Positions 10,748 through 22,738 of a DNA stretch of 64,000 bases are shown in pieces. Within the stretch, counting starts at the first letter, position 1, and the number at the start of each line of letters is the position of its first letter. The notes under the pieces were generated by a model. That model searched no databases. It saw nothing but the letters and a program-made list of their open reading frames with translations, and was not told where the DNA came from. Made by a program: the position numbers and the translations under genes. The stretch is from positions 6,520,001-6,584,000 of the forward strand of contig OZ026845.1 of assembly GCA_964023205.1 (NCBI GenBank), written 5' to 3'. Origin of the DNA: Lutraria lutraria. Taxonomy: Eukaryota; Mollusca; Bivalvia; Venerida; Mactridae.

Positions 10748-13700
10748 TCACATGCTCTTTATTCTTTTCTTTACAATTTTCTTCCCCTGAAATAAAACAA
10801 ACAAAAAACTTTATAGATAAACAATTACATTGAGTTATTCGAAGTTTAAGTGTAATTAATTCGATTTTGTCACAAGACTGACTTAATTAAGGCGTTCAGT
10901 CGTAGTCGACCTTGGCTAATAATTGCATTTAACAGAAATTATAGATAAATTCAAAACATGAATTATTAAGGTTTTACATTGGCCAAACTTTTCAAGCTAG
11001 ACGGATTCGGGCCACAACAACTGTATATGGCATAATTGTTTACCATGGTGGATGGAAATTATTCATTTTTGACTACAGTCACAACTGTGAAAAAACCCAC
11101 CCTTGGGAAGGACAAAACGTGGCCTTAATTGACAAATTTACTTTCTTCGGATATCATTTAAATTTGCTCTAATGAATAAATGACGGTTTTTAAAAAGGCC
11201 TTTATCAACAGTATGGCCTTTATTCTGAGGTTGCCAGTTTTACTGTAAAATTTTAGTATTTTCTTACCTCTCGCCTAGCCAACATTTGTCGGCGTTTTTG
11301 TTCTTCCATTTTCTTCATCGCTTGGTTATACACCACTCTCCACATAATATACAATAATCTCTGTTTTACACGTATTTGTGAAAGTTTTAGTGAACATCCG
11401 ATAGTGGAATAGTATTCTGGCTCCCGGATTGGTTTAAAAACTGGCTTAGTCTGAAGGCTTAGTTTTCGCGCTTGCTGGTTCCTTGTTCTGCTGTTACTGC
11501 GTTCTCGGCTTGCGTTTCTTCCAACGTGCTTCGAATTAGACTTCAACGAACCCCGCTTCTTAAGGATACTTCCCTGTGAAAAAAGTTTTTTTTTAGAAAT
11601 ATTCAATATGTTCCACTATTTTATGTTACTCAGGTGTTTCGATATGTACATCCACAAAAATAATTCAAATCTTCTTTACTTGGAAATAAAAAGAACAACA
11701 TTATATATTTAATCGTATAATACATGTATATTTTTATTATGTGATATGTGTTGATTTATTACGTCTTTATATTAGCGATACTGCAATTCGTGATAAAATG
11801 CTATTTAATTCACATCACATTTACGAAATGTACGATCAAACCGGGAAATCGGGAAAGACAAAATGAGGCATTTTTTGACAGGTGGCCTTTTTTGGAGGTC
11901 ATTTCGTTCTAATAATCAATGATGATTGTTAAAGAATGTCCTTTACCGACAGGATGGTCTTAATTCGGAGTTGGCCGCTTACACAGATTTGACTGCACTG
12001 CATTTTACATACTAACAGGTGCATACACATGTTTTATATACACAACCAACATCCGATGTCTTGTAAAAATTTCAATCTTGTTGCAAACTCATCTTGTTAT
12101 GATGTTGAATTATAACACATATCGTTTTCTTTCTAAGTTGCATTTAGTGCATATTTAATCACAGTTTCACATGCAAATTTTACCGAACGTAAACGTCAGC
12201 CAAATTCACTCAAACATGGTTACATGTAGTCTGTTGATTGGCTGCTTATAAACTTATGTATAAATGCTTCCGGGTACTATAATATGTATGGCAATCGTTA
12301 TTCTAGGTATTACACAAGATTTATATCGGTCGTAAACTTGTGGAAGATATCGAAAACGTGTGATATAGAAGTACATTAATATTAATATATCACAAAATGC
12401 AGTCGTGCACAGATAAAGTCAAGTCAATTGTAAACATCGAAATGACGACCAAATGAACATAAGCGGGGCACGCTTTCCTTCCCTTTGATAGTATTTATTA
12501 ATTTTTATCATTGTTTTGTTTATTTTCTTAGGACCAAATTCGTTACAGATCACATTTGAAACAGATTTATCACGAATGCTTTGTAACGAATATGATCATA
12601 TTCGTAACAAGTAATATAAAATATTTGCATCGATCGCATTCGTTACAAAATCTGTTACATATGTGCTTGATTTCCGCTACATATGTGATCACATTCGTTA
12701 CAAAATATGTTACATATTCTTGATTTCCGCTACATATGTGATCGCATTCGTTACAAAATCGGTTACATATGTGCTTGATTTCCGCTACATATGTGATCAC
12801 ATTCGTTACAAAATCTGTTACATATGTGCTTGATTTCCGCTACATATGTGATCACATTCGTTACAAAATCTGTTACATATGTGCTTGATTTCCGCTACAT
12901 ATGTGATCGCATTCGTTACAAAATCTGTTACATATGTGCTTGATTTCCGCTACATATGTGATCGCATTCGTTACAAAATCTGTTTCATATGTGCTTGATT
13001 TCCGCTACATATGTGATCACATTCGTTACAAAATCTGTTACATATGTGCTTGATATCGCTACATATGTGATTACATTCGTTACAAACTCGGTTACATATG
13101 TGCTTGATTTCCGCTACATATGTGATCGCATTCGTTACAAAATCTGTTACATATGTGCTTGATTTCCGCTACATATGTGATCACATTCGTTACAAAATCT
13201 GTTACATATGTGCTTGATTTCCGCTACATATGTGATCACATTCGTTACAAAATATGTTACATATTCTTGATTTCCGCTACATATGTGATCACATTCGTTA
13301 CAAAATCTGTTACATATATGCTTGATTTCCGCTACATATGTGATCACATTCGTTACAAAATATGTAACATATGTGCTTGATTTCCGCTTCATACGTGATC
13401 ACATTCGTTACAAAATCTGTTACATATGTGTTTGATTTCCGCTACATACGTGAACACATTCGTTACAAAATCTGTTACATATGTGCTTGATTTCCGCTAC
13501 ATACGTGAACACATTCGTAAAACTTGTTTCAAATGTGATCTGTAACGATTATATCTTGCATGGTTTTAATGGCGGGCGTACTTGAATGTTTTAAGATGCA
13601 TGTTGTAAAAAGGGTTTCCAATGGAATTAAGTTGCTTTTATAAAAAAATATCGGAATAAAACGAGGATCCATCAAATTCTAAATAGTGTTCATTAGGGTT

Positions 13701-16700
13701 CGTTATCATTAAGCAAACCATCTGGACAGCTCCTTTATTCCTCGGTTTGACTGTATAAGTGTGCGTGTTTATTATGAAATAAACGGCTCTATTTTCAAGC
13801 ATTGTATTGCATCAAATAGCACTAGGCCTACCATGGTACAATTAATAAGTAATTAAAAGTATACGTTAATGCCGCAGAGTATACGAGTACATTGACGAGT
13901 TTAAACTTAATGAACTGTTCAGATTGACACCTGAAACCAATATTAAATAAAATACTTCAGGTCTATGTGTAAAATAATTCATTACTTGTCTTATGAATTT
14001 AAGTGAACTGATTTGAATGTGTGATAGATTCCTTTAGCGACTAATTAACTAATAAACACCATCGTTGATTATGCTGTATCTCCAACATCTTTATGTTCAT
14101 TGTCAGATTTTTTCTCTGTGGTTTAACCTTGCATGAACACCCAGGTTCATTTGGTGGGTTTTCCAGTTTTACCTGAGGAGGAAAACCACAGACATACACC
14201 TGGAGAGAACCACCGACTTTCCGTTAGCTAGCTGGACATGTGGAATTTGGTACCGAATTGGATTTGAACTAATAGCGACAAGGGTCATTGTGATATGTAG
14301 CATTACAGAATTTCACTTGCAGTGTTTTTTACCTAAGGTGCCGCCAGTGTTCTAATTGAATTAAATGGGATCATATTGAGTCTTTCCTATGCATAATGCA
14401 ACAGGAAGCTCCAAGATGGTATATAGCTTTATACAAACAAGAAACAAAGCCGTTTTATGCCAAGATTTAGTCATATCACTTAAATCATGTGTCATACCTA
14501 AATATATTGTACAGATTTGTCTGACTGTTTGGTGGACAGCGAGACACTGCGCAATTAATATTCATGCATAATTTGAAAAAGTATCATTTTTTATGAAATT
14601 AATACATAATTTGTATACTCCGCACGCTTCGCGATCTTTAACTTAGACATTAACAATGTTGTATATTCACATTTGGACAACACATTCTGTCAGAAGATAT
14701 AACAAAAACAGTTGCTTGGCAACGCGTGACGTAATTTACGAATCAAGTTTTTCTGTGTTTTATATGGTGGCTGATTTTACCAATGTCGTATTTTCGTGTT
14801 TTTTTCTCACCAAGACAATGCGAAAACACGAAGGGGCGACAAAATCACAGTTCGTCGTTCCTTCGTGTTTTCGCATTTTCGTGGCGAGAAGGCAAAGACA
14901 CAACATATGTAAAGCGAAAAAACGACACATATTTCGTGTCGCATTGTCGCCCTTCTTTTCTCGTCCTTTCGTATGTTCAAGGCGAAAATGTGGAAACACC
15001 CAGATACGGAAAAGTCAAACTTTATCCTCCCGTCGTGTTCACGCATTTCGTAGTGAAAAAATCGAAAATACGAAATGGCATGAATAAGCCACTATTATGA
15101 TAATTTTAATATATTGCAATTTATTAAGAAGGCAGATGTCATCATCGAACCTTTTTGGTAAATATATTTTAGAAGTTGGGCTGAACTAAAGAGGACTAAT
15201 TAGACTATAAATTATCTGACTGACTCGAGGTTCATTGCACACATGACCGATGGCTTCGTCGTGTTTTACCGTCCTGTCAACAGTTAGTTTTGGTATACCT
15301 TCATTGGCAGTTTAAATTCCTGAACTTAATGAAACTTTAGACTATTAAACTTTTGTAACACAATTAAAAATGCAGGACGAATGAGTTTACTGCAAACATT
15401 AATTATTAAAATATTAAATTTAATTCCTAATGATATAATAAGTACATTGTCGTAATTTCATCACTTATGTTAAATTAGTTATTTTACATCAATTAACGTC
15501 AAAAGGTATAGGCGTTTTAATTGATTATGATGAATCGGTCTTTGAATATGTTTACTATTTAATTGATAAAGCGTGAAACACGCATTATAGTACATTGTAT
15601 TTATATTGCCCAGTGTGCATGCTTTTAAACTTACCTCACTTTTACTTCTGCTTCGCATGGTTTTTCTGCTAGTCGTACTTTTCAGTGATTTACTGTCGTT
15701 CGCGTCCATTTTCCCAACAGCTGTGCTTATCGCTGAATCAAGTCTATGTTCTTCCACAATAGTCATTCTGGATGGTGGTTTCGAGACTGCCACGCTTTGA
15801 TTGTCATCCTTTTCTTCATTAGCGTCTTCTTCTGACTCATCCCCAGGTCTATCCTCATTAGTTTCATTTTCACCGTCTTCACCAGCCTCTTCATGCTCTT
15901 GATCTGTGGCTCCTTCCTGAACAGTTACATCTTCGTCGTTTTCAACTGCATCTGTCTCTTCTTCACAAATTTGTTTAAGATCAACGATATGTCCAGGTTT
16001 GGTACTTTCTGGACCTTCCACTTCTTCTTTTGTCTCTTCCTTGTCATTATCTTGATTGGTTTCTTCAGTTTCTGTTTCTTCAGTCAGTGTTTCTTCAGTA
16101 AGTGTAGTGCTTTCATCCAGAAGCACAGTTAACTCTCGCTGCATTTCCTCTGTCGTCTGGTGTCATGAAATGAAGCAAACGTTAACAGTGAAAAATATCG
16201 CAAAAAGGCGATGCAGCTTATATTAGTAAGGTATACTAGTATTTGCGCAAGTATTTGCTTTACAGGAAGAAATGACCAGATACGTTGTAGAATTGTTAAG
16301 CCAGGTCGCTTACCGCTCTTTCGTCTACCAAAATATTACCGGACTTTGTTCATATAGAGCATTTTAAAAGCATTCTGGCATTACGAATTTAGTCAAAGTA
16401 CTTAAAGATTGACATTTCATTTATATCATACAAGTAATGTCGCTGTCCTAACAGTCTTTGACCAGGAAGCCTCGACTACTGAGGCCCCATAAATCACCAT
16501 TTCAATGAAACTTTATTTGAATCGTGACCGTTGGTTGATAGATTCAAACAACTTCTAACAGAGTAATCATCCGACTTACGAGTTGTATTTGAGGAAATTC
16601 ATCATTGAAATCACGAACTATACCCACAAGACCTAAAATACACAAGAACAAGTTTTATGCACTTTAATAATTATACAACGTATGTATAGACAATGATAGG

Positions 16701-17201
16701 AAACTGAGTCAAATTTCTAAACGTCCGCCTTACATAACTCGATTCTTGACATAACCAAACATACTAAAAGAAGTAATTGTTGCTTTACAATTCTTACAAT
16801 CGATCTACACAAACAAATCGAATATTAATAGTAAATGTTTTCATTGGGTATTTCAAAAGTCCGCTAATCATGCTGTCTTCTTTAATGACTTTCTTCTAGG
16901 TTTTAAAATACAATTTGGAGGTAAAGAAATTCGGCCCAGTTTATATGTGCTAATAGTTACATTGGAAAGTACTTGCATTACCTTTATACGTTATTTCTCC
17001 TTTTCCTGCAGGATCTACAACGGAGATCATTTCTTTAATCTCTTCTTCCTTAAAATCAAGATCCAAATCTACAACAAGTTTTTTTAATCTCGCTGATGTA
17101 ACACGTCCAGTGTCGTCTGCTAACAGTTTGAAAACATCCTTCATACCCATACCCGTATTCCCATCACTAGTAGATGGCACCACCGTCTCTTTAGTGCCCA
17201 T
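10748..17201 (-). CDS. centrin-like EF-hand protein with acidic and basic tails (gene 2), 5 exons, 379 aa
   Basis: Exons on the minus strand: 17201-16982, 16632-16580, 16156-15635, 11573-11268, 10786-10748; 1140 nt closes as 379 codons plus TGA. The start codon context is aacATGg and the N-terminus MGTKET fits a myristoylation pattern. Residues ~18-90 align by eye with a centrin/calmodulin EF-hand pair (KDVFKLLADDTGRVTS..., then EEEIKEMISVVDPAGKGEI), but loop 1 is one residue short and loop 2 has Gly74 in place of the bidentate Glu and lacks acids at positions 3 and 5, so calcium binding is doubtful. Residues ~107-215 are extremely Glu/Asp/Thr-rich; ~240-310 are Ser/Arg/Lys-rich; ~330-379 form a basic helix (KKMEEQKRRQMLARRE). 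Possibly a centrosome or cilium-type scaffold, by analogy with centrins only. The specific family is not recognised. Confidence 0.8.
11074..11247. repeat. MITE-A copy in gene 2 intron 4
   Basis: It starts 'tacagtcacaactgtg' and ends 'gccagttttactgta', with 'cccttgggaaggacaaaacg' and 'ggcctttattctgaggttg' inside. It fills part of the short last intron of gene 2 and ends only ~20 bp from the exon 4 donor site (minus strand). Confidence 0.7.
11832..11997. repeat. MITE-A copy in gene 2 intron 3
   Basis: It shows 'gatcaaaccgggaaatcggg', 'gacaggtggcctttttt', 'taattcggagttggccgctt' and the end 'acacagatttgactgca'. Both ends are somewhat decayed. Confidence 0.65.
12538..13550. repeat. 55-bp satellite array inside an inverted-repeat element
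   Basis: About 16 tandem copies of a ~55-bp unit, each with 'gttacatatgtgcttgattt', 'ccgctacatatgtgatcaca' and 'ttcgttacaaaatct'. The unit contains the perfect dyad 'atgtgatcacat' and two 'acatatgtg' words. The array is enclosed by inverted flanks: 'tcgttacagatcacatttga' near 12540 and its complement 'tcaaatgtgatctgtaacga' near 13530, so the whole ~1-kb block looks like one TIR element with an internal satellite. Open frames through it on both strands are by-products of the repeat. It lies within intron 3 of gene 2. Confidence 0.85.
14130..14330 (-). mobile_element. degenerate tRNA-derived SINE, family C
   Basis: On the minus strand an RNA polymerase III B-box-like 'gttcaaatcc' is visible (plus-strand 'ggatttgaacta'). 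The block shares 'gaaccaccgacttt...gctagctgga' with similar minus-strand blocks at ~21170 and ~30225. Limits are approximate and decay is advanced. Confidence 0.45.
14770..15080. repeat. CpG-rich repeat (cgaaaacacgaagg family)
   Basis: The block repeats 'cgaaaacacgaaggggcgac' and its inverted forms 'ccttcgtgttttcgcatttt' and 'cgtcctttcg', so it is largely self-complementary. GC and CpG are much higher than the surrounding DNA, and all frames stay open through lack of TAA/TAG rather than by selection. This resembles CpG-rich MITE-like repeats seen in bivalve genomes; the class is inferred. It lies in intron 3 of gene 2. Confidence 0.6.
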
Positions 17202-17999
17202 GTTGCTGTCTGGTATGACGGTTTATCGACCATTTACATCCGTATTGAAGCGTCTTAAAAATGTAAAAAATCAAAACTGTTGTCAAATTCCATATATGCC
17301 TGCGCGTTCCTTTTTGTACTGTAATTTACCCACAGATTATGTTTCATTATATACTTGTAAATTGAAATTAGAAATATGGTATATTACAACAAGCGATTGC
17401 ATTTTCCAGGAATAATCCATACACTATCCTTATATTTAAAAACAAAACTTTTAACGAATGTCTAAAACTTTTAATCACCAACTAAGAACAGAGTCCCGCC
17501 TCAAATGATAAAGAATTAGTTCATTAAAACGTCAATAATGTACAAGACACAAGTTTCTGCCACCTATTCATAACACTTTCAAGATATTTATGCCGTTAAG
17601 CCATATAACATATTCTCTGTTGAGTTAATTATTTAATAAGTAACAGTTGTACTAAAGATTTATATATATATCGTTTCTGTTCCGAGGATTATCTAGTTGT
17701 GATTTAGGTTAACGATTATACCTAGAGATTAACCTAATGAACAATTTTCAAATACACATATTGTAACCTTGTGAACTCTAAAATGTACATTGTGGATTAA
17801 ACGATGATTAGTTTTCCTTACGATTGATAAATTTATGCACAACTAAGTTACTTAATGTATGTTCTATTATCGATTAATGATAGTGTTTAGTTTATCCGTG
17901 TTATTTCCTTTTTCACCAAGTTTAAGCAAAGTTGGTAAACGAATATTTCTTAAAATTCAACGACACTCCAAATTAACAAAAGATTCAAACGTTATTAGT

Positions 18000-19275
18000 C
18001 TTATCGATATCTTAATGACATTCATTATACATACATTATAACTAAATGACGTTCACTGTACATACATTATAACTAAATGACATTCACTGTACATATATTA
18101 TAACTAAATGACGTTCACTGTACATACATTATAACTAAATGACGTTCACTGTACATACATTATAACTAAATGACGTTCACTGTACATACATTATAACTAA
18201 ATGACATTCGATGTACATACATTATATCTAAATGGCATTCATTATACATACATTATAACTAAATGACATTCATTATACATACATTGTTATATAAATGACA
18301 TTCATTATACATACATTATATCTAAATGACATTCATTATGCATACATTATAACTAAATGACGTTCACTGTACATACATTATAACTAAATGACATTCAATA
18401 CACATACATTATATCTAAATGACATTCATTAAACATACATTATATCTAAATGACATTCACAGTACATACATATATCTAAATTACTTTCACCATACATACT
18501 TAAATCTAAATGACATTCACTATACATACTTAATTATATCTAAATGACTTTCACTATTATGTACCGTGACACTGTTATATCCATATATTCACCCTTTATA
18601 TCAATATCTAAATGACATTCACCATACATACATGTATCTAAATGACATTCACCCTTTATATCATTATCTAAATGACATTCATCTTACATACATGTATCTA
18701 AATGACATTCACCCTTTATATCATTATCTAAATGACATTCACCATACATACTTAATTATATCTAAATGACATTCATCTTACATACATGTATCTAAATGAC
18801 ATTCACCCTTTATATCATTATCTAAATGACATTCACTATACATACTTAATTATATCTAAATGACTTTCACTATTATATACCGTGACACTGTTATATCCAT
18901 ATATTCACCCTTTATATCAATATCTAAATGACATTCACCATACATACATGTATCTAAATGACATTCACCCTTTATATCATTATCTAAATGACATTCACCA
19001 TACATACATGTATCTAAATGACATTCACCCTTTATATCAATATCTAAATGACATTCACCATACATACATGTATCTAAATGACATTCACCCTTTATATCAT
19101 TATCTAAATGACATTCATCTTACATACATGAATCTAAATGACATTCACCATACATACATGTATCTAAATGACATTCACCCTTCGTATCAATATCTAAATG
19201 ACATTCATCTTACATACATGTATCTAAATGACATTCACCCTTCGTATCAATATCTAAATGACATTCATCATATAA
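18000..19275. repeat. minisatellite with two-phase organisation (31-bp, then 60-bp dimer)
   Basis: From ~18010 to ~18460 the unit is ~31 bp ('aactaaatgacgttcactgt' + 'acatacattat'). From ~18590 to ~19270 it becomes a regular 60-bp dimer of two 30-bp halves, 'atctaaatgacattcacc' + 'atacatacatgt' and the same start + 'ctttatatcatt'. Because 60 is a multiple of 3, a 132-codon frame (18882-19280) runs through it, giving a 20-residue repeat with YLNDIH; there is no other coding evidence, so it is treated as an artefact. A block at ~18535-18605 recurs at ~18850-18920, showing a larger duplication of about 315 bp. Confidence 0.9.
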
Positions 19276-19929
19276 CCTGACGAAAAGTTTAACATAACAG
19301 AAAATACTATAATTGCTCTTAAATGAAACTATCATTATGTAACAGGTGTCGGTAGATACTAAACGACAAAACAGTTCGAATTAATGTAGTGGAACACTAT
19401 ATTTTGACGCGCAAAATAAAACTGTATACAACATATCTTTTTAAGCTCATACAATGTCATAAAATCTGATATCATTGTTAATTTACTATATAGATTGAGT
19501 ATCAAAACATGCAATCACAATGCACACTGTGAAACAATATCATGGTTATAATAATGTTCTATATTATTCTATTATCAAAGATTACATGGTTACACCACTT
19601 ATGTTCCCCCAGACAGAGAACTTAGGATTGAATTACAATTTTAAAGCAACAATCAGTAGACTACTTCCTGAACGTAAAAATCTGAATTTTTTTCTTTGTT
19701 TCAACTTTATCCAGCTAGCTTACGAATGTCACGAGGGTTGATCGGTGGTCTAGTGATAACCTGTGTACAAGGGTCACCCATTTTAAATACAAAATATGAG
19801 CTGATAATGTTGCATTATATGATCTTCCTATTGATCTTTGTTCTCGTGTCTGTAATCATTCTAATATCTGTTCTCAATTTCTTCAACAAATCTTCTGAGA
19901 TTTAGATCCAACTTGTTTTTATTAACAAA

Positions 19930-20108
19930 CAGTCAAACCTGTGAACAAAGGCCACCCTTGAGAAAGACATAATTTAGCATTTATTGACAGGTGGCCTTTA
20001 TTCAGAGGTCATTTTTTCCTAAATAACCAATAACGTTTTCACAAGAATGGCCTTTATTAACGGGGCGTCCCTTATTCGGAGATGGCCTATAACACACGTT
20101 TGACTGTA
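19930..20108 (+). repeat. MITE-A copy
   Basis: A well-preserved copy: starts 'acagtcaaacctgtgaacaa', has 'ggccacccttgagaaagaca' and ends 'acacacgtttgactgta'. Confidence 0.75.
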
Positions 20109-20227
20109 CCTAAAGTTTTAAAGCGATTGTTTACGCGTGATTCTGTCAAGTGTACGTAATTGTTGTCCTTGAATGTGTTATGAGTCGGCGGGCTCGAAAT
20201 ATTGAATCATTTGTCATTGTAATTCAA

Positions 20228-20408
20228 TATAAAACCTGTGTTAGCAGCCACCTCTGAATAAAGGCCACCATGTCAATAAAGGACACCTTTCTAAAAACCT
20301 TTATTGATTATTTAGAACAAAATGACCTCTTAATAATGACTACCTGTCAAGAAAGGCCACAATTTGTATTTTCCATGAGTGGCCTATGTTCACAAGTTTG
20401 ACAGTATA
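20228..20408 (-). repeat. MITE-A copy, inverted relative to the previous one
   Basis: Starts 'tataaaacctgtgttagcag', with 'ctgaataaaggccaccatgt' and the end 'tgttcacaagtttgacagta'. Together with 19930-20108 it makes an inverted pair ~120 bp apart. Confidence 0.75.
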
Positions 20409-21169
20409 TAGAACAAAAACGTTCCAGAAAAGTATGGTCCTTATAATGAGTATTTTTATTGTAGTGGTCTCTTGGAAATATAATGTGTAGTAAGTAAATC
20501 TTTATTCAAATTTTATGAATTCAATCCATACACCCACACGCCAGCTCCGCGAAATCTCAGCATATCATTAAATCATTAGCATGATATATTGCAGTCAGTT
20601 TCGAAACTATATGATTTATTGGTAAAGTTTCGAACATGTATACTTAATGTATGACGTAAACGAGATAAAGAGTGACTTAACTTTATCTTATTTTTTTAAC
20701 TTCATGTGACGTACGAACAATAGATTCATGTACATAAAAAGGCAGAATTGATAATAAATTGTCGCGTGTTTTAAGTAGTAAGCCAATTTATTCCACGGTT
20801 GCACAAGGTGTAAATGTGTGAAACTGGTTACCCGACCTACTCAATACTCATTTTTTCCCCTTTTATTTTCCCCGAGGAACGATACATCAATTGTCTCGAT
20901 TTTTACCCTTCTATACGCTTTTAAGAGTAACCCCCCCCCGACCTACCTGTAACCAGAAACAAACATGTTTACATTTTAGGCCTAATGATGTGTTTTTATG
21001 TACAAGGTGGTGCGCAATAACGGTTTATTGAAACTTATAAACAGTATCTGTATAAAATAAATATGTTCGGTAAAATACTGCACATTTCTTATTTCGAGAA
21101 CTTGCTTTTTTCACTTGCTTAAAGTCGCACCAATAGCCAGTGGTGACTTTTTTTATAACAGTAAGCTGT

Positions 21170-21345
21170 ATAAAAGGAGAAAGAGCCGAGCCTTACACCC
21201 TAGTAGAACCATCGACCTGTCGTAGGCTAGCTATATAGCTTCCTCACGAGTGAAATGTACTCCCAGATAGGATTCAAACTCACAGTGACAATGGCTGGTG
21301 AGTACTAGTCAGAGAGACCACACCGTTCAACCACAAAGGCTACTT
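21170..21345 (-). mobile_element. tRNA-derived SINE, family C
   Basis: Minus-strand B-box-like sequence (plus-strand 'aggattcaaactcac') next to a tRNA-like 'ccgttcaaccacaaaggc' end. It shares 'gtagaaccatcgacctgtcg' and 'ggctagct' with the 14130 and 30225 blocks. Confidence 0.5.
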
Positions 21346-22738
21346 TAAAAAAGTATAATTCTACTGAATTGCGTAATGTCGAATTCAACGAATTCTTGTA
21401 CGGCTTTAGATTAATTTGAAATGAAGTTACGTTGGCATTTTATGAATAACGATATGAATACATCCAAATAAAAAAGTAAAACCACATGTAAATAATACAA
21501 TTTTCCTTATTCGGAAATAAGTAAATAAATAAAAACAAAAAAACACACAATTTTTGACCGAAAATATGCAAACTTTTTTATACACTCCTTTTCAATACAT
21601 TTTCCTTAATAATCTTATTTCTATGAGAGGGGTATAGATTTCATCCCTCAGCTAGTGAGAGTCATAACGTAGTATCAGGGGCAGATAACTCCAGAATAAT
21701 GATGTGTACAACCTTTGATGCATATTTCTTATACTAATTAGTTTGATTTATATCTAAAAAAATATTAGTGTAAAGTCAAGTCCATATAAGATTTGTCAAT
21801 ATAATTGCATTTCATAAGCGGTTAGGCCCTATTGTTCTATAAAATAAATTTTCAAAAGCGCACGCAGCCGTTTTTTATGATCTACGGAGTTAATGTCTCT
21901 TCAATATGTGCGACTAAACGCCGTGCAGAATGACAGACCTTATCGCCTGATCTTAAAAATAAATACAAATGATTGGATCGTAACTATTTAAATCAATGGA
22001 ACTTGAATTGATCATAATCAAACCTTGACATCACAACGAGTGTCAATTCGATAAAAAAAACACACTAAATTATCGTTGTAGTTTACCGACAGAACATTAT
22101 ATAACATGACTTTACAAATTAACATTACCAGTAATACTTAGTGATGAAATTAGAGTTTACATGAAAATGAAATTGGGATTCAGATTGTTTTTCCCCAACG
22201 TCATTGAAAAAGATGAGAAAATTCCCCCAAAACATCGAGAACGTGATCTAAAATGTCCGATTGAAAATTCACACCGTATGTGTTTCGTGGCCATATATTC
22301 ATTTATCACGGTAAGCCTGAGCGAACTTAAACATGGACTCGTTATATGTACCATTAAATAGTTGAGCTATTAAATGACACGTTTTTTTAAACCAACCGAC
22401 GAGGAACAAAACTTCCTGGATTCGCTCTGGTCTCATTATACCAACAATTCTGTCGGTCGGGTCACATTAAGTTAAAGAAGTTTATGCGGCAAAGATAAAC
22501 AGTTGTAGTCGGACTCTCGTGAAATTCAAGTGTGTAGTTTATGTTTAATGAATTACAAGATGATTTTGATATAAAAGGACTCAAGTAGACTATGAATTAA
22601 ATGAATACATTTTAAAAGACTGATACTTTAATTGGTGAATTATTGTGTTTGATTCAAAACGTGTTTATTCCTCTGTTTAAAAAATCTACTTTATTCTATG
22701 AATTTATCCAGACTATAAAATTAAGAAGTTAATTCAAC

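Larger units (their letters stand above)
17202..22738. other. intergenic region between divergent genes 2 and 3
   Basis: It carries the minisatellite at 18000-19275, two MITE-A copies (19930-20108, 20228-20408) and a SINE-C remnant (21170-21345), listed separately. The remaining sequence has no supportable exon. Promoters of both genes presumably lie at its two ends, but no core promoter motif was convincing. Confidence 0.6.

Noticed and set aside
13147..13392. Frames of 75-81 codons on both strands in the 55-bp satellite
   Set aside because: Pure by-products of the tandem repeat; the unit length is not a multiple of 3 and frames shift between units.
12600..13520. Possible CRISPR array
   Set aside because: The repeats are contiguous with no unique spacers, and the genome is eukaryotic; it is a satellite.
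14656..15100. Overlapping frames up to 143 codons on both strands
   Set aside because: They arise in a CpG-rich self-complementary repeat with few TAA/TAG; several frames are open at once, with no domain.
18882..19280. 132-codon frame with a 20-residue YLNDIH repeat
   Set aside because: The frame is open because the DNA repeat is exactly 60 bp. It has no start context, no homology and no splice context, and the other strand is open too.
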